From: Serilophus lunatus
Taxonomy: Eukaryota; Chordata; Aves; Passeriformes; Eurylaimidae
Direction of reading: 5' to 3'
Length of the DNA: 64,000 nt
Assembly (NCBI GenBank): GCA_013399895.1
Contig: VXBA01005890.1
Location: 922,802 to 986,801, forward strand
This document shows, piece by piece, positions 50,752 through 61,527 of this stretch (positions within the stretch are counted from its first letter, which is position 1; each line of letters opens with the position of its first letter). Position numbers and translations under genes: made by a program. Under the pieces are notes generated by a model. That model worked only from the letters and a program-made list of their open reading frames with translations, was not told the origin of the DNA and made no database searches.

Positions 50752-51041
50752 AACACACCGTGTCACGGCTTGCGGCACCGCATCCCTGCACTGCCTCGTC
50801 GCTGACCTCTCCCTGACTGCGCGGGGCAGGGCGGGCGAGCAGGAGCAGCACTGCGCTGAATAGGAAATAAAGCCTTTCAAAATCGTTTTTACCCTGTCTG
50901 CCTTTCCAGGATCTCAACAGCTCGGGAAGCAGCCACAGCCACGGCACCGCCCCCCTGCCAGCAAGGGTCTGCAAAGTCCCTTCCCAGCACCCTCAAGTTC
51001 TCCAGGCTCAGCTGCAAGAACAGACTAAAGGGTTTCCAATT

Positions 51042-51047
51042 TTTATT
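51042..51047 (-). terminator. TMBIM4 poly(A) signal
   Basis: AATAAA on the minus strand is the first canonical signal I see after the TMBIM4 stop, with U/GU-rich sequence (TTTAGTCTGTTCTTG) just past it. The implied 3' UTR is about 650-670 nt. Cleavage would fall near 51020-51030, leaving little room before the LLPH CpG island. Confidence 0.6.
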
Positions 51048-51691
51048 GACACAATTAACCTTAATATACACAAGTCAATAAAATCCCAGAATTTATCTCC
51101 AAATGATTTTTTCAGACACTGAAAGACAGGCAATAAATAACACTAAGATGAAGAATATTCCCTTTAATGGTTTTTAAACTCCCTTACAGCTTCCATAGTG
51201 ACAGCCTTTAAAAAGAACAGTGTCCGTCAGAGACAGGTAAGAAAAACAAAACAAAGTATAACCAAACAAAAACTAGAAAAAAATTTAGCTTATTAAAACA
51301 CTGCACAATGGTAAACTCAAGCTACTCTTTAGTGGTACACACAGGTATGATCGACTCCCAAACATTTCCAGCAGCTATGGAACAGCAGAGAAGCTTACTC
51401 TGGAACAGCAACAGGTTGGCAAACTTCATCATCATTAATTATGTCAGCTGCAAATTAAGTGATTAAAAAAGTGACTAGAATGATGACAGCATGTTTACTA
51501 CGTAATATACATGGTCCAGAGAAAAACTGTAGCTACATAAAAAGCCTTTTTTTTCCCCTAAGGAGGGGTCAATATTCATGGAATGAAAAAAATAACAGAG
51601 ATTCAGTCTCTAGAAGACAGAACTACTGAGTTTGAAGATCACCCAGATGCTTCACCTCAATTGTGCTATAGCCAAACCACACTGCTTTTGG

Positions 51692-54600
51692 CTATTTTTT
51701 ATTAAATGCCTCCAGTAAACGCAGCAGGTATAAGAACAGATTGATGATGTCCAAGTAGAGATTGATTGCAGCCAGTATGTACTCTTCAGGGGACAATTTG
51801 TGCATCAGCAAATGAGTGTCATAAATAATAAATCCACAGAACAGGAGAGCTCCAGCAGCAGCAAACGTCAACTCTATTGTCTCACTATAGAAAAACAGCT
51901 GGAGGGAGATAAAACATGAAAAAATATTTGTAAATTTTATTTCTTTTTAATATTAAAATCCGTGCATAATGATATGCTACACTTAAAACATGGGTTTTCT
52001 ACTGTTACATACACACAAACATGGTATTTTGATGACATTTTCTTATTCCATATATTCCCCAGCCACAGTCTCTTTAACTGAGTAAAAATGCCTTCATTTA
52101 AGAGGTAGGAAACCGGTCTCCAAAATATTGACAACACAGAACAATTAGAAAAACCCCCATAATTAAAACCCAAATAATCTCCTTCTTGTTCTCCCAATTG
52201 CACAGTGAATATGACTGACAAATCTTGACAATAACACAAATACCACTTTTAGATTGGCAAGAACAGCACCCAACAAAAACCTGAGCTGGAAATAAGTGGT
52301 TTAAAGATCACCAGCGTGATTTAGAACATTAACGGAACCAGTTAGGAATTTTCTTTTTTTAAGTTATATTGGGCTAAAACCCTTTTGTTGTACTGTAAGT
52401 CACTAAAAGCTCAAGCTCTGAGCAACCTAGTCTAGTGGAAGGTGTCGCTGCCCATGGCAGGGAGGGTTGGAATAAGATGATCTTTAAGGTCCCTTCCAAC
52501 CCAAATCACTCTCTGATTCTATGAATATCCTTTAACCATGAACACAAGGTATCTTACCCTCAAGAAACTCGAGAAGATTAAAATCCACAAACAAGCAAAG
52601 AGGCTGAAAAAAAGATAAATTATAAACTGTGAGCAACAATATAGTTTCTTTTAAACTTTACTTAAAATATCCTCCCTTCTAACAAAATCTCTTCTTAGAT
52701 GCTAACTGTTCATTAGTGTCAGCAGTAAAAGTTCTATAAAGCTGTCAGAAGTTATGTTCTAACTTCAACTTTTTAAAAAATATTTGAAACAGCTGCCTTC
52801 TGTCTCAGTGAAAAATCCAGGTAAACCAGTTTTCTAGTGGTTTTAAGAATAATAATCACAGAAAAGAATTTACCAGGAAACCAGAACTCTGTAAAATTAG
52901 TAATTTAAGATAAATAAACCCCTCACCATTCCCCTTGAAGAAGGTTCCATTGACCTGTATTCCTTATTATACCTGCAAAGCTTGCTTTAAGAAAGAAAAA
53001 ACCACCTTATCAAAAAAGAATTTCCCAAAAATTAACAATATGACAACATACCCTGCTCCAAACTTGCTGAAGTCTCTCTTTGACTGCAAAGTATATGCAG
53101 TCAACCCAAGAAAGACAGCAGAAGTAAGAATAAATGCTTGCAAGATGATGGAGACATCGTAGAAACTCACTACAAACAACAGAAAAATAATCTGTCAATT
53201 AGAGAGCACTACACGATGCATTTGGTAAGCTATCTTTTGAGAAAAGTGAAGTTTAAACTTTCACAGAGAAGAAAAAAAAATCTTAACTGTGAAGTAAATT
53301 ACACCTGAACTTGTCTATGCACTTCAAATTCATGATCACGATCGGGGGCCTTGCTGTAGTTAAGTTTGACAGTTACCTTACAGCTGTATCTTCTTATATG
53401 GAAATAACAGGTCTTCTCTATTCACAATTTAAAAAAACACCAACAAAACAAAAATATTTTAAGCATAGGTAAGTGAGATCTTACAATAGTTGAGATCTTA
53501 AGGGAAAAGCAATGTGAAAAAACCCAATCTCAAAAAAAAAAAGGCTCAAAGTTTTGATTAGGTGACAGGAGGGGAAAGATGACAGCAAAAGAACTTTTTC
53601 CTTCCCTCCTTCCTCCTTAATCTTTCCTTTCCCCAAAGGACTTTTTTTCAGGAGATCATAAACCACAATGAAGAAGTTTCAGCTTCACTACAGAACTCTC
53701 CAAACTCAAACTCCCTTTGAGGAAACTGAGCAGGGGGAGATAGGGATACTCCAAGTTTCAGATCAGCTCAGCTAACAGCCGCCTCACGGGAAAGAACATT
53801 CCCGGCTATACTGAAAGAATGGCTGGCACAACTCACTTCTCACTCAGCTTTGTACCGTTTCAGTTCTGGATCAGAATCCATATTTCTCCCTTGATTCTCT
53901 GTTTCTTTTGCTAAACTCTTATCACTGTCATTAAAATTTTCAAACGGGAATCATTATAATTTCAGTCAGATCTAGAAAACTCTAATGACAATCACTACAA
54001 CATATTGGATTGCTTTTCCAAATACTTTATGGAATGAGACAATGAGATGGCTACTATTTACCTGTAATGGCAACTGTCAGTGCTTCCAGCAGTGTCTACA
54101 AAAAGCAAAACCAGAGAATTACAAGGATAAAAACCACCACGCCACAAAACACTTACATGGAGACTTCCCATGCAGTGAACCCCATTCTGCTACATAATCC
54201 CAGTGCTCCTCACATTAGGCCTCCTGTTAAATCTTTGTATATGAAAACATGTTTATAATTTTTTTCAACAAGAAAATGGCAATCATACTGTCTTACTGTG
54301 CTGGAACTTGTGTTACATAAGAAGCAACTTGTGTTACTTGTTTACATACAAACTCAAAATGAGTGAGAGGCTGCTCTTATAGAAAAATGCCATTTACATT
54401 TTCTACTGAAAGCACACAGCATTCTTATTACACTTCTTACAAACTCCTCAAGGAGTTATTAAATGAATACAATCTTAATATCTTGTTAGACAGCTGTCTA
54501 ACACTAACATTCTATTTCCATACAACGTAATACTTAAATTGTCATTTTACAAACTCGCACACCACATTTGGCCAAACTATTATATCACTCCTTGTTACAG

Positions 54601-57600
54601 CTGCACTTGTTAAAAGTTTTTAGACATTTTATTCACCTGCAAGAGTTCAGAAGTCAGGAAACATGTAGCTGTGTCACCATTTAAGCAATCTATTTATTTA
54701 CACAGCAAAGTTGTCTTTCTGTTTTATCATAAATATAATTTAGGCAACTCCTAAAGCATTAAATTCTAATTGAGCTACTTTAACTTTTCAGAAGATTGAT
54801 TTGCTACATTATCCAAAATATCCAAGAGCAACCATTAGTCCATATCTATAAACTCACAGTATCAGGCAGGAGATGTAAATCTGAGGATAGCTCTGACTGA
54901 CCTACCTGTGCTGGAAACATGCTCAGAATTTAGCATAAAACCCACAACATTTGAAAAAAAATAAATATATATGGCTGCTTTCAGTCTCTGCTGGAGGCCA
55001 TCCATTAAATACATAAGGTACCGGGAATGCCTCCTCCTTTCCTACTGAGCAGTTTCATAGAAAAATGCCTGACATAACAGAACAAAGAGAGCAGACAGAC
55101 AGATTTCTGTCAGAAGCCTGACATAGAGGCTATCCAGGAACAACTTGTGGACAGAATCTCAGAAAAGTACTCCAGACTTTCAGGAGCACACAGGATATCT
55201 TTCAAGGAATACAAAACAAATTACTCATCACTAGTTTCAAGGAGTTCATCACAATGCAAGATATTCCAGGGACTATGAAAATTTAATTCAGAACTACTTA
55301 CAAATCCAAACAGGAGGTACAGATTAACAGGGTGCTGGTGTCTGTAGAGGTTCAGTGCCACAATTATAGCCAAAGATCCAAACCCAGATACCAAAAGCAA
55401 GGCAGGCCTGTGAAGTTCCATAAAAAAAAAAGTAATCAAACTTAACTCAAATATCTGGAAGACTAAAAAAACAATTTATATAAACCCACGTTCTTAAGCG
55501 ATCACCTAGATGCAGATACTCAAAATAAATTCAATGCAAGTCTATAATAAAACTGATCTAAAACATATGATTACAGATAGTAAGTTAAAAATACTACAGT
55601 CACAAGTAAAGACAATTTTTTCATACTGAAGCTAAAGACTACTCAGGAGCTCATTACCTGGAAATGAACCCCTATAAAGAAGAAAATCCACTTCTACGAA
55701 ACTAAAAGTATTAAAGTATATGTCATATTCTGCCTTTTATAAACTCTACATTCAGGAAAGTGTCTTTTATAATCACCTGAATGCAACAAATATGGGCAGT
55801 TACTGCACCACAGAAAATCAGTACTGACCAGTAGGTATCACTAACTCATTCAAGCAGCCCCTCCAAGAAAAAAACTAGACCAACATCAAGCACAAAACCA
55901 CAACAGTCCTAAATGAACAGGACAATTTTCAATCATCAGATTTAAGCACAAAACTGTAGTTTTACAACCTCTGTCGCATATACTAGAGAGTATCCAGAAA
56001 CTGAAACTTTCACATAGTGTTTGATCCTTGTTTTTTATTTGGGCTTTGAAGTGAAAGTAAAAGCAAAGTCTGCAAATGCATTTGGAGGAAAACAGAAACT
56101 GGACTCTCTTCCTAGCTGTGCTTTTCCCTGGCCCATTCACCACAGTTCAAATATTGAAACTTGGTTTTTTTTAACATGAAAACCTGAGATGCAAAAGGAA
56201 GCAAGCCCTCAGGAATTTTAGAAGATTAGTTTTCAGGTAAACAACCAACCAACAACCCGCCCCAAAAACCAAAAGATGGGTCAAGGAGGAGGAGGAATAA
56301 GACATGATTCTACTTTTTGGGACAGGTGCCTATAAACAACAGCATTCCAAAGGGATTCTAAAGGTACTTAGACCAGTAAACACAAAATTTCAGTAACTGG
56401 GATGTTCTGCAACTCATACATAAGTTTGCATAGCATAAATACTAAAATAAGCATTATTAATATAGCATTGATTAAAATAACCTTTCACCATCATAAAATT
56501 TTCATAATAAACCACAAAGAAAAATGTCAGAGAAGAAAGACTATTTCAAGTTGCAAAATTTCTATTACAGAATCAAAACACGGGGTACAAAATAGATTAG
56601 GAAGACTGAAGTGTTCCAGAGCCACAGACTACATAAAGTACACTTTACACATGCTAAACATCTCCATTTCATTTCAGTTATTTACCTTTCATGAAAAAAT
56701 GCCTGCACCCCACTGGAGTACAGAAAAATTGCAGAAGTGACTGTGGTCAATAGAACTTGAATGGAAAGAATGCTGTAGACTTTCCGTAGAAAAGCTAGAA
56801 TAAGGAAAATAAAAATGAAATCACTTTTGAGTCACACTTACAAAGTTCAATAGTAAGTTTTCATTCTCATAAGGAACCATTAGCAAGTCATAGTGCAAAA
56901 GCACAGAGCAAAGTGATAAAAAGCCATTTTTCCCTAAAAAAATGACACAGTATTAGAGCAAAATTACATTTATTCCAGGACATCACTATTTAACCAGTAA
57001 CAATGGTGACAAGGAGACACAAAAAAACATTTGCAGGGAATTTACTTCAGATTATTTTAAAACCTATGTATACCTAGTCTCTATGTACTAACAGCACACC
57101 TTGTCCATCAAGTTACTGGTACACAATGGACCTAAACGATGAAAGATTACCTTGGAAGTTCTGTGGAAGGTAGAAACAGCCATAAAAGTTTAAAAAGGAG
57201 AAGTTTTTACAGTAATATCTATTTGATTGCCCTTCTGCCATGTTAAATATCGTTTATTTGCATTTGACACTTGCATTGTACTCAATGGGTATCTACACAC
57301 ACAGACTTCAGAAAAAAAATATAAAATATTCCAGAATTAAGATAACAGACTTCTTAATTCTAGAATTATGGAAAGCATAGAGAAGTTCAGGATATACAGA
57401 TATATCATACAGAGATCCTCTGTCCTGAGTGTAAGGAGACCAAGTCCATTGGGCGAAATGCTGCAAAAGGAAGAATAAGCTCAATTGTTTTTCATTGTTG
57501 AAAAACAATTCAGTCATTGACAGCACAGCCTAAACAAGGCTAAGACTACATACTACAAGAGCCTGAATTACCTGCTTGCAGCAGTTTTAGTTAAATACAC

Positions 57601-58664
57601 TTGTAAACCATGAGGGAGGGACTGGGTTCTACTTAGTTGTGACAAACTGAACAAACCTAGACGCAGCCTCTGAGCTACTAACCTCCTGGCTTTCTCCCCA
57701 CATTACTAAATGTATCAGCAATTTTTATTAATGGCGTTATCTCTTTCATATTTCCTATGGCCCCCTTAATTTTTCAAACGCGAGAAACCTGTATTTTTAT
57801 AGGAAAACGTCTCCTGATTACCAGAAGTAGCAAATAGGAAATTTCACGACGTGCAGCTGTTTTTGTTCCAAAATGTATCCAGTAACACTGTAACTATTTC
57901 AGTAAGGATTACTGATTAGACACATTCCACAAGATTATTCAAGGTATTTGAGACCTGCACATGAAGAGAAAAGCGGTATTTCATGGGCATTGACACAACC
58001 TCACAGCACACCAAGTGCTTCAGTGAAGAGACAATATTTTAACACCTTACGGAAGGAATTCAAGTCCTTCAGTCTCATGGTTAAACTTCCATGACTACAG
58101 ACATCAGTTCTAGCATTTATGAGTCGCAGCACCGACGGGGTTGGAAGACCTTTGAGCTCATCGAGTCCGACCTGCGACCCAACACCACCAGGACAATTAA
58201 ACCACGGCACCGAGTGCCACGTCCAGTCTTTCCTTCAACACCCCCAGGGTCTGTACATCCCATGTATTGTGCATTGGCTTCAAAATCCACCACTCTGGGC
58301 AAAATCAACCCTGAATCTACACCGGGATAACCCTTTTCACGAGAAGACCCACCCCCTTTACTCGTAAATGACCGGCGGCCGCGGTCCCTCGCCCTTGATG
58401 CTTAACCTGGACTAAGGCAGGCCCTGGCTGCGCACTCCTGACCTTTACCCGGGTGAAACCCCCGCGCAGACCCTGGCCCAGCTCAGGGCCGGAGGTAACA
58501 CCGGGCCGGGCCGGGCGGCGGGGGCGCGGTGCTGTCGCTGCCGGGCAGTCCGTACCCATGCGGATGTGCACGCTGGCCGAGGCCACGCTGCTGCCGTAGT
58601 TGAAATCATCCTCGATGGAGCCCCGCGGGCACCGCGGGTCCGCCGCCATCGCCGCCGCCGCCAT
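51692..58664 (-). CDS. TMBIM4: TMBIM4 (Lifeguard 4 / Golgi anti-apoptotic protein), 7 coding exons
   Basis: Coding exons in transcript order are 58664-58556, 56794-56686, 55407-55302, 54095-54062, 53169-53052, 52603-52558 and 51898-51692. All introns are GT-AG, phases join cleanly, and the total is 729 nt (242 residues plus TAG). The product belongs to the BI-1/TMBIM family: a Golgi/ER membrane protein that modulates calcium release and inhibits apoptosis (family knowledge). The N-terminus carries SIEDDFNYGSSVASASVHIR. Hydrophobic segments lie near residues 42-63, 75-94, 101-123, 127-147, 160-179, 183-203 and 217-238. The two conserved aspartates of the C-terminal BI-1 core are D201 (in IIYDTH) and D224 (in LYLDIIN). 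It ends FNKK. The start is taken as the first in-frame ATG (58664). A second ATG at 58649 also has G at -3 and +4 and would give 237 residues, closer to human (238). Introns 1 and 6 carry CR1 pieces. The gene is intact, and the assignment is very secure. Confidence 0.96.
52419..52527 (+). mobile_element. CR1 LINE 3' fragment in TMBIM4 intron 6
   Basis: GAGCAACCTAGTCTAGTGGA, GGTGTCGCTGCCCATGGCAGG and GGTCCCTTCCAACCCAAA, ending GATTCTATGA, are in CR1 3' order. It is antisense to TMBIM4 and ends about 30 bp from coding exon 6, so it lies just after the exon 6 donor in the transcript. Confidence 0.9.
54062..54095 (-). CDS. TMBIM4: TMBIM4 coding exon 4, a 34-nt microexon
   Basis: This exon is too short to show as an open reading frame. 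It was found by looking for the residues missing between exon 3 (ending LLFGF) and exon 5 (starting SFYDV). On the minus strand a tract ending TTTTTGTAG precedes it and GTAAATAG follows. It encodes TLLEALTVAIT plus the first base of a valine codon completed by exon 5. The peptide fills the third membrane segment. The length is not a multiple of three, so skipping it would shift the frame. Confidence 0.95.
58128..58262 (-). mobile_element. CR1 LINE 3' fragment in TMBIM4 intron 1, reverse orientation
   Basis: GGGTTGGAAGACCTTTGAGC, CATCGAGTCCGACCTGCGAC and CCCAACACCACCAGGACAAT are the inverted CR1 3' end. The copy keeps several CpG sites, so it may be younger than the others or shielded by the adjacent CpG island. 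It is sense-oriented with respect to TMBIM4. Confidence 0.88.
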
Positions 58665-58960
58665 GGCCGCTGCCNGCCCCGCCCCGCCGAGCGCTCCGGC
58701 GGCGGCTGCCCGCCCGCGCCTGGGACGGCCTTTCCTTCGCCGGCCTGAGGTCTGAGAGCTCCAGGGAGGAAGTTCCAGTGCCTGGAAAACCCCTGGTTTC
58801 GTCCTCGATTCACCGCTCGCTGCCGTGCGGAGAGTGCTTCGGCTGCCGGCGTTCGGCAGCGCCCGGTGAAAGGAGGCTCCCCAGCGGTGTGTCCCTGTCC
58901 CACCGGAGACGAGTTTCGCCCCTGTAAAACTTCGGTGCACAGCAGGCTGGAGCCACGGCT
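58370..58960. promoter_or_regulatory. CpG island at the TMBIM4 5' end
   Basis: Very GC-rich sequence covers TMBIM4 exon 1, the start of intron 1 and about 250 bp upstream, with one unresolved base at 58675. GCC/GGC-rich runs surround the start codons. No TATA box is visible. A perfect 7-bp stem (GCTGCCG / CGGCAGC) with a 5-nt loop lies near 58843-58861 upstream. The island could also serve a divergent plus-strand transcript, but I recognise no exon there. Confidence 0.75.
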
Positions 58961-59629
58961 TTCTCCTAGTTTTGAGTCCCATTCTTCACACTCGGTGGGG
59001 ATGGGCAGTGCAGCATGTTATTTTTTTAACTTGTGATTGTTGTCTAAAGCGTACCAGTAAACTGAAGCAATAGACACTTCAGAAATGTGTGTACTAGATT
59101 AGAAATGCTTTTAAAAGTTGGAAAATACAGGCCTCAACTGCATTCAGCTTCTCGAGGGAAAAGTAAATCAATTGTGTGGTTGTGTCATGAAATAACTTTC
59201 ATCAGTTTTTCGACTGAGTTGACTTAAGATACTACATTTCGGTTGCAGAGGCAAAAATTATGAGCATGACTTTATATTCTGAGAAGTATTTATTGTTTTC
59301 CTAACGTCACTTTGCATTTTTAGTTGCTGCAGAGAAGGTTCTTTCCGATTTAATCCTGAATGTGGAGATTGATGCATTGTTTTCATTGCTGAGTAGTAAC
59401 TGTTTTGAAATAATTACACTGTCTGCTTTCTTGCGTATGCTTCTGCAGAAGAGCAGCACTGATGTTCTCCCAGAAGAAGCATTCAGGGGTTCTGCTCAAG
59501 CATCTGGTATTGTCTTCTCCTAATACAGGCAGTGCAGTTTTCGTCAAAATGTCTCTTAGAGATGGCCTCACTTCTGTATGAGAAACTGAAAATTTCAGAG
59601 CACTGCCGCAGAGTTGACTCCTGCAAATA

Positions 59630-59850
59630 GTTCAAGGCAGAGGCAATTGAAGGACAGACATAATAGTAGCCTTCAAATACTTTATCAAAGGCTGTTGCAG
59701 AAGGTATCACGTAAAAGGTAGAGTATGGCTTAAACTGCAGTCAGGAAGATTCAGGATGAAAACTTGAAGACTTTCAAGAGTAATCAGAGTAAAGCTGTGG
59801 AATAGTTAGCCTGGGGTTTAGGCAAGGCTGGGAGATAGGAGATGGCAGGA
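59630..59850 (+). mobile_element. Possible highly diverged CR1 fragment
   Basis: Scattered CR1-like phrases occur, such as GTGGAATAGTTAGCCTGGGG near 59798 and TTCAGGATGAAAACTTG near 59750. The order fits a CR1 3' region, but similarity is too weak to be sure. Confidence 0.35.
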
Positions 59851-61189
59851 AACGTGAGCCTTTGCAATTTCACACACCCACCTCCTGTGTGGAAGCTGTT
59901 GGTTTGATGTAAGCCACCAAGAATCAGTAGTGACCTTACTCAGAAAGGCAAGAGACAAAGCAGCAAAATAACTCAGTGACACCACTGAGAAGAACAATCT
60001 GCTGAAGTTGCTGCAGATGGGAATGGAAAATTATTTACATCTGTAATACTGATAAAGCCTGCAATTTTCATGCCAAAAGAGAGCATTGTTCTTAAGATCT
60101 TTTTTTGTTACTTGCAGATGCATAGAGAATGCACTATGCTGTGAGCATTTCTTTGGAGTGGCTGTACTGAATGAAGGTTTAATAATGCTGAGTCTGGCTG
60201 AGTGCTTTCGATGTCTTTGCAATTTTCCATTCCTCACTTGGGAAAGCATACCTTGTGAATTGCTAAATATGCCTTATAAAAAGCAAACTATGTTTTACGT
60301 TGCCTTTCTTTTCTGTATTTGATGTTTTCATAAACATACCTCCATCACACTATTTTTATTTGAAACCACTGCAATCCCACAGCGACTCGCTTAGGACTGG
60401 CTAGACACTTCCACTCTGAGCGTGTGTGTGTAGGGGTGAAAGAGGTTTCTGTTCTCCCAGGTTCTGGTTTGAGCTCTGGTATGGGGAAAGGAAGCTCACT
60501 CTCACTGGAGGCCTGGTTAAGGACCATGAACTCCTCTGTGCCTTTTGTCTGCATTACACATAATCGGTGGCTTTGCTGGAAAAAGTCCATCTGTTGCTCA
60601 GAGGTGCTTGGGAAAGGTACTTGGAGCATTTCCAGGATTCTGCTTCTTTCCAGGGGTTTGTTCTTAAATCATTGTGCCAGAGCCCTTGCTGCAGCTTTGA
60701 GCAGTGTTCCCAGAGTGACCTCTCTCAGCATCACTTTGATATACATCTGTGTATCTTCACATCATCGTGGCTGTTCTTGAGGCAGGACTAAGTGGTCTCC
60801 TCTTCCCAGACTGCAAAGTCTGTGACCTCTTCATGGCTCCATACAAATGTATAAGGCACAACTGCTGTAGTATTGCTGAAGTGTGGGCTGTGCAGGAGTA
60901 CAGTCACACATGGGGCCCCATGGCTGCTTGCCAGCCTTTCAACAAGGAGGTAACATCCAGGCAGTTTGTGTTCAGGACGGCACAGCGCACGCAGTTCAGA
61001 TGCAAAGCAATGTGGGAAAACAGAAGAGAGAAGTTTGATTACATGGGTGCATCTGCATAGCCATTAACCATTAATTTATTCCCAGGTAAACTTTGTTCTT
61101 TCAATTTTGAAACAGCTGGCTAGTTAAAATATAGGGAACATTTTATTGTGTGACCCTGAGGAATCTTAATTTGAAGAAATGTGTGTTGT

Positions 61190-61527
61190 AGCAGCTTTCT
61201 GGTATCTAAGGAGGGCCTACAAGAGAGACAGAGGGACTTTTTACAAGGGCATATAGTAATAGGACAAAGGGTGATGGCTTTGAACTGAAAGAGTAGGTTT
61301 AGAGTAGATATTAGAAAGGAATTCTTTACTGTGAGGGTGTGACACACTGGAACAAGTTGCCCAGACAAGCTGTGGCTTCCCTGTTTCTAGAAGTGTGCAA
61401 TGCCAGGTTGGATGTGGCTCTGAGCAACCTGGTCTAGTGGAAGGTGTTACTACTTATGGCAGAGGGATTGGAACTAGATGATCTTTAAGGTCTTTCCAAC
61501 CTAAACGATTCCATGATTCCATGAGTT
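61190..61527 (+). mobile_element. CR1 LINE 3' fragment
   Basis: AGTAATAGGACAAAGGGTGATG, then TGACACACTGGAACAAGTTGCC, then GAGCAACCTGGTCTAGTGGA, then GGTCTTTCCAACCTAAACGA and ATTCCATGATTCCATGA follow the CR1 3' consensus order over about 340 bp. Confidence 0.92.

Larger units (their letters stand above)
50110..50870. promoter_or_regulatory. CpG island at the LLPH 5' end
   Basis: This stretch is GC- and CpG-rich (for example GGGGGCGCGCCCTGCGGCGC near 50514) in an AT-rich background. It covers LLPH coding exon 1, its upstream sequence and the start of the long intron. No TATA box is evident. The LLPH transcription start should lie between about 50480 and 50870. The region contains four N bases and a GGGAAC hexamer repeat. 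Confidence 0.75.

Noticed and set aside
53341..53370. GATCGGGGGCCTTGC as a second copy of the palindromic MITE in TMBIM4 intron 4
   Set aside because: Only a short end-like match; no second arm is present.
58317..58982. 221-codon minus-strand frame covering TMBIM4 exon 1
   Set aside because: It reads through the GT donor at 58555 and through untranslated sequence. Only 58664-58556 is supported as coding.
60749..61060. Cysteine-containing 103-codon plus-strand frame as an IRAK3 exon
   Set aside because: It has no death-domain or kinase-like residues and no convincing splice sites.
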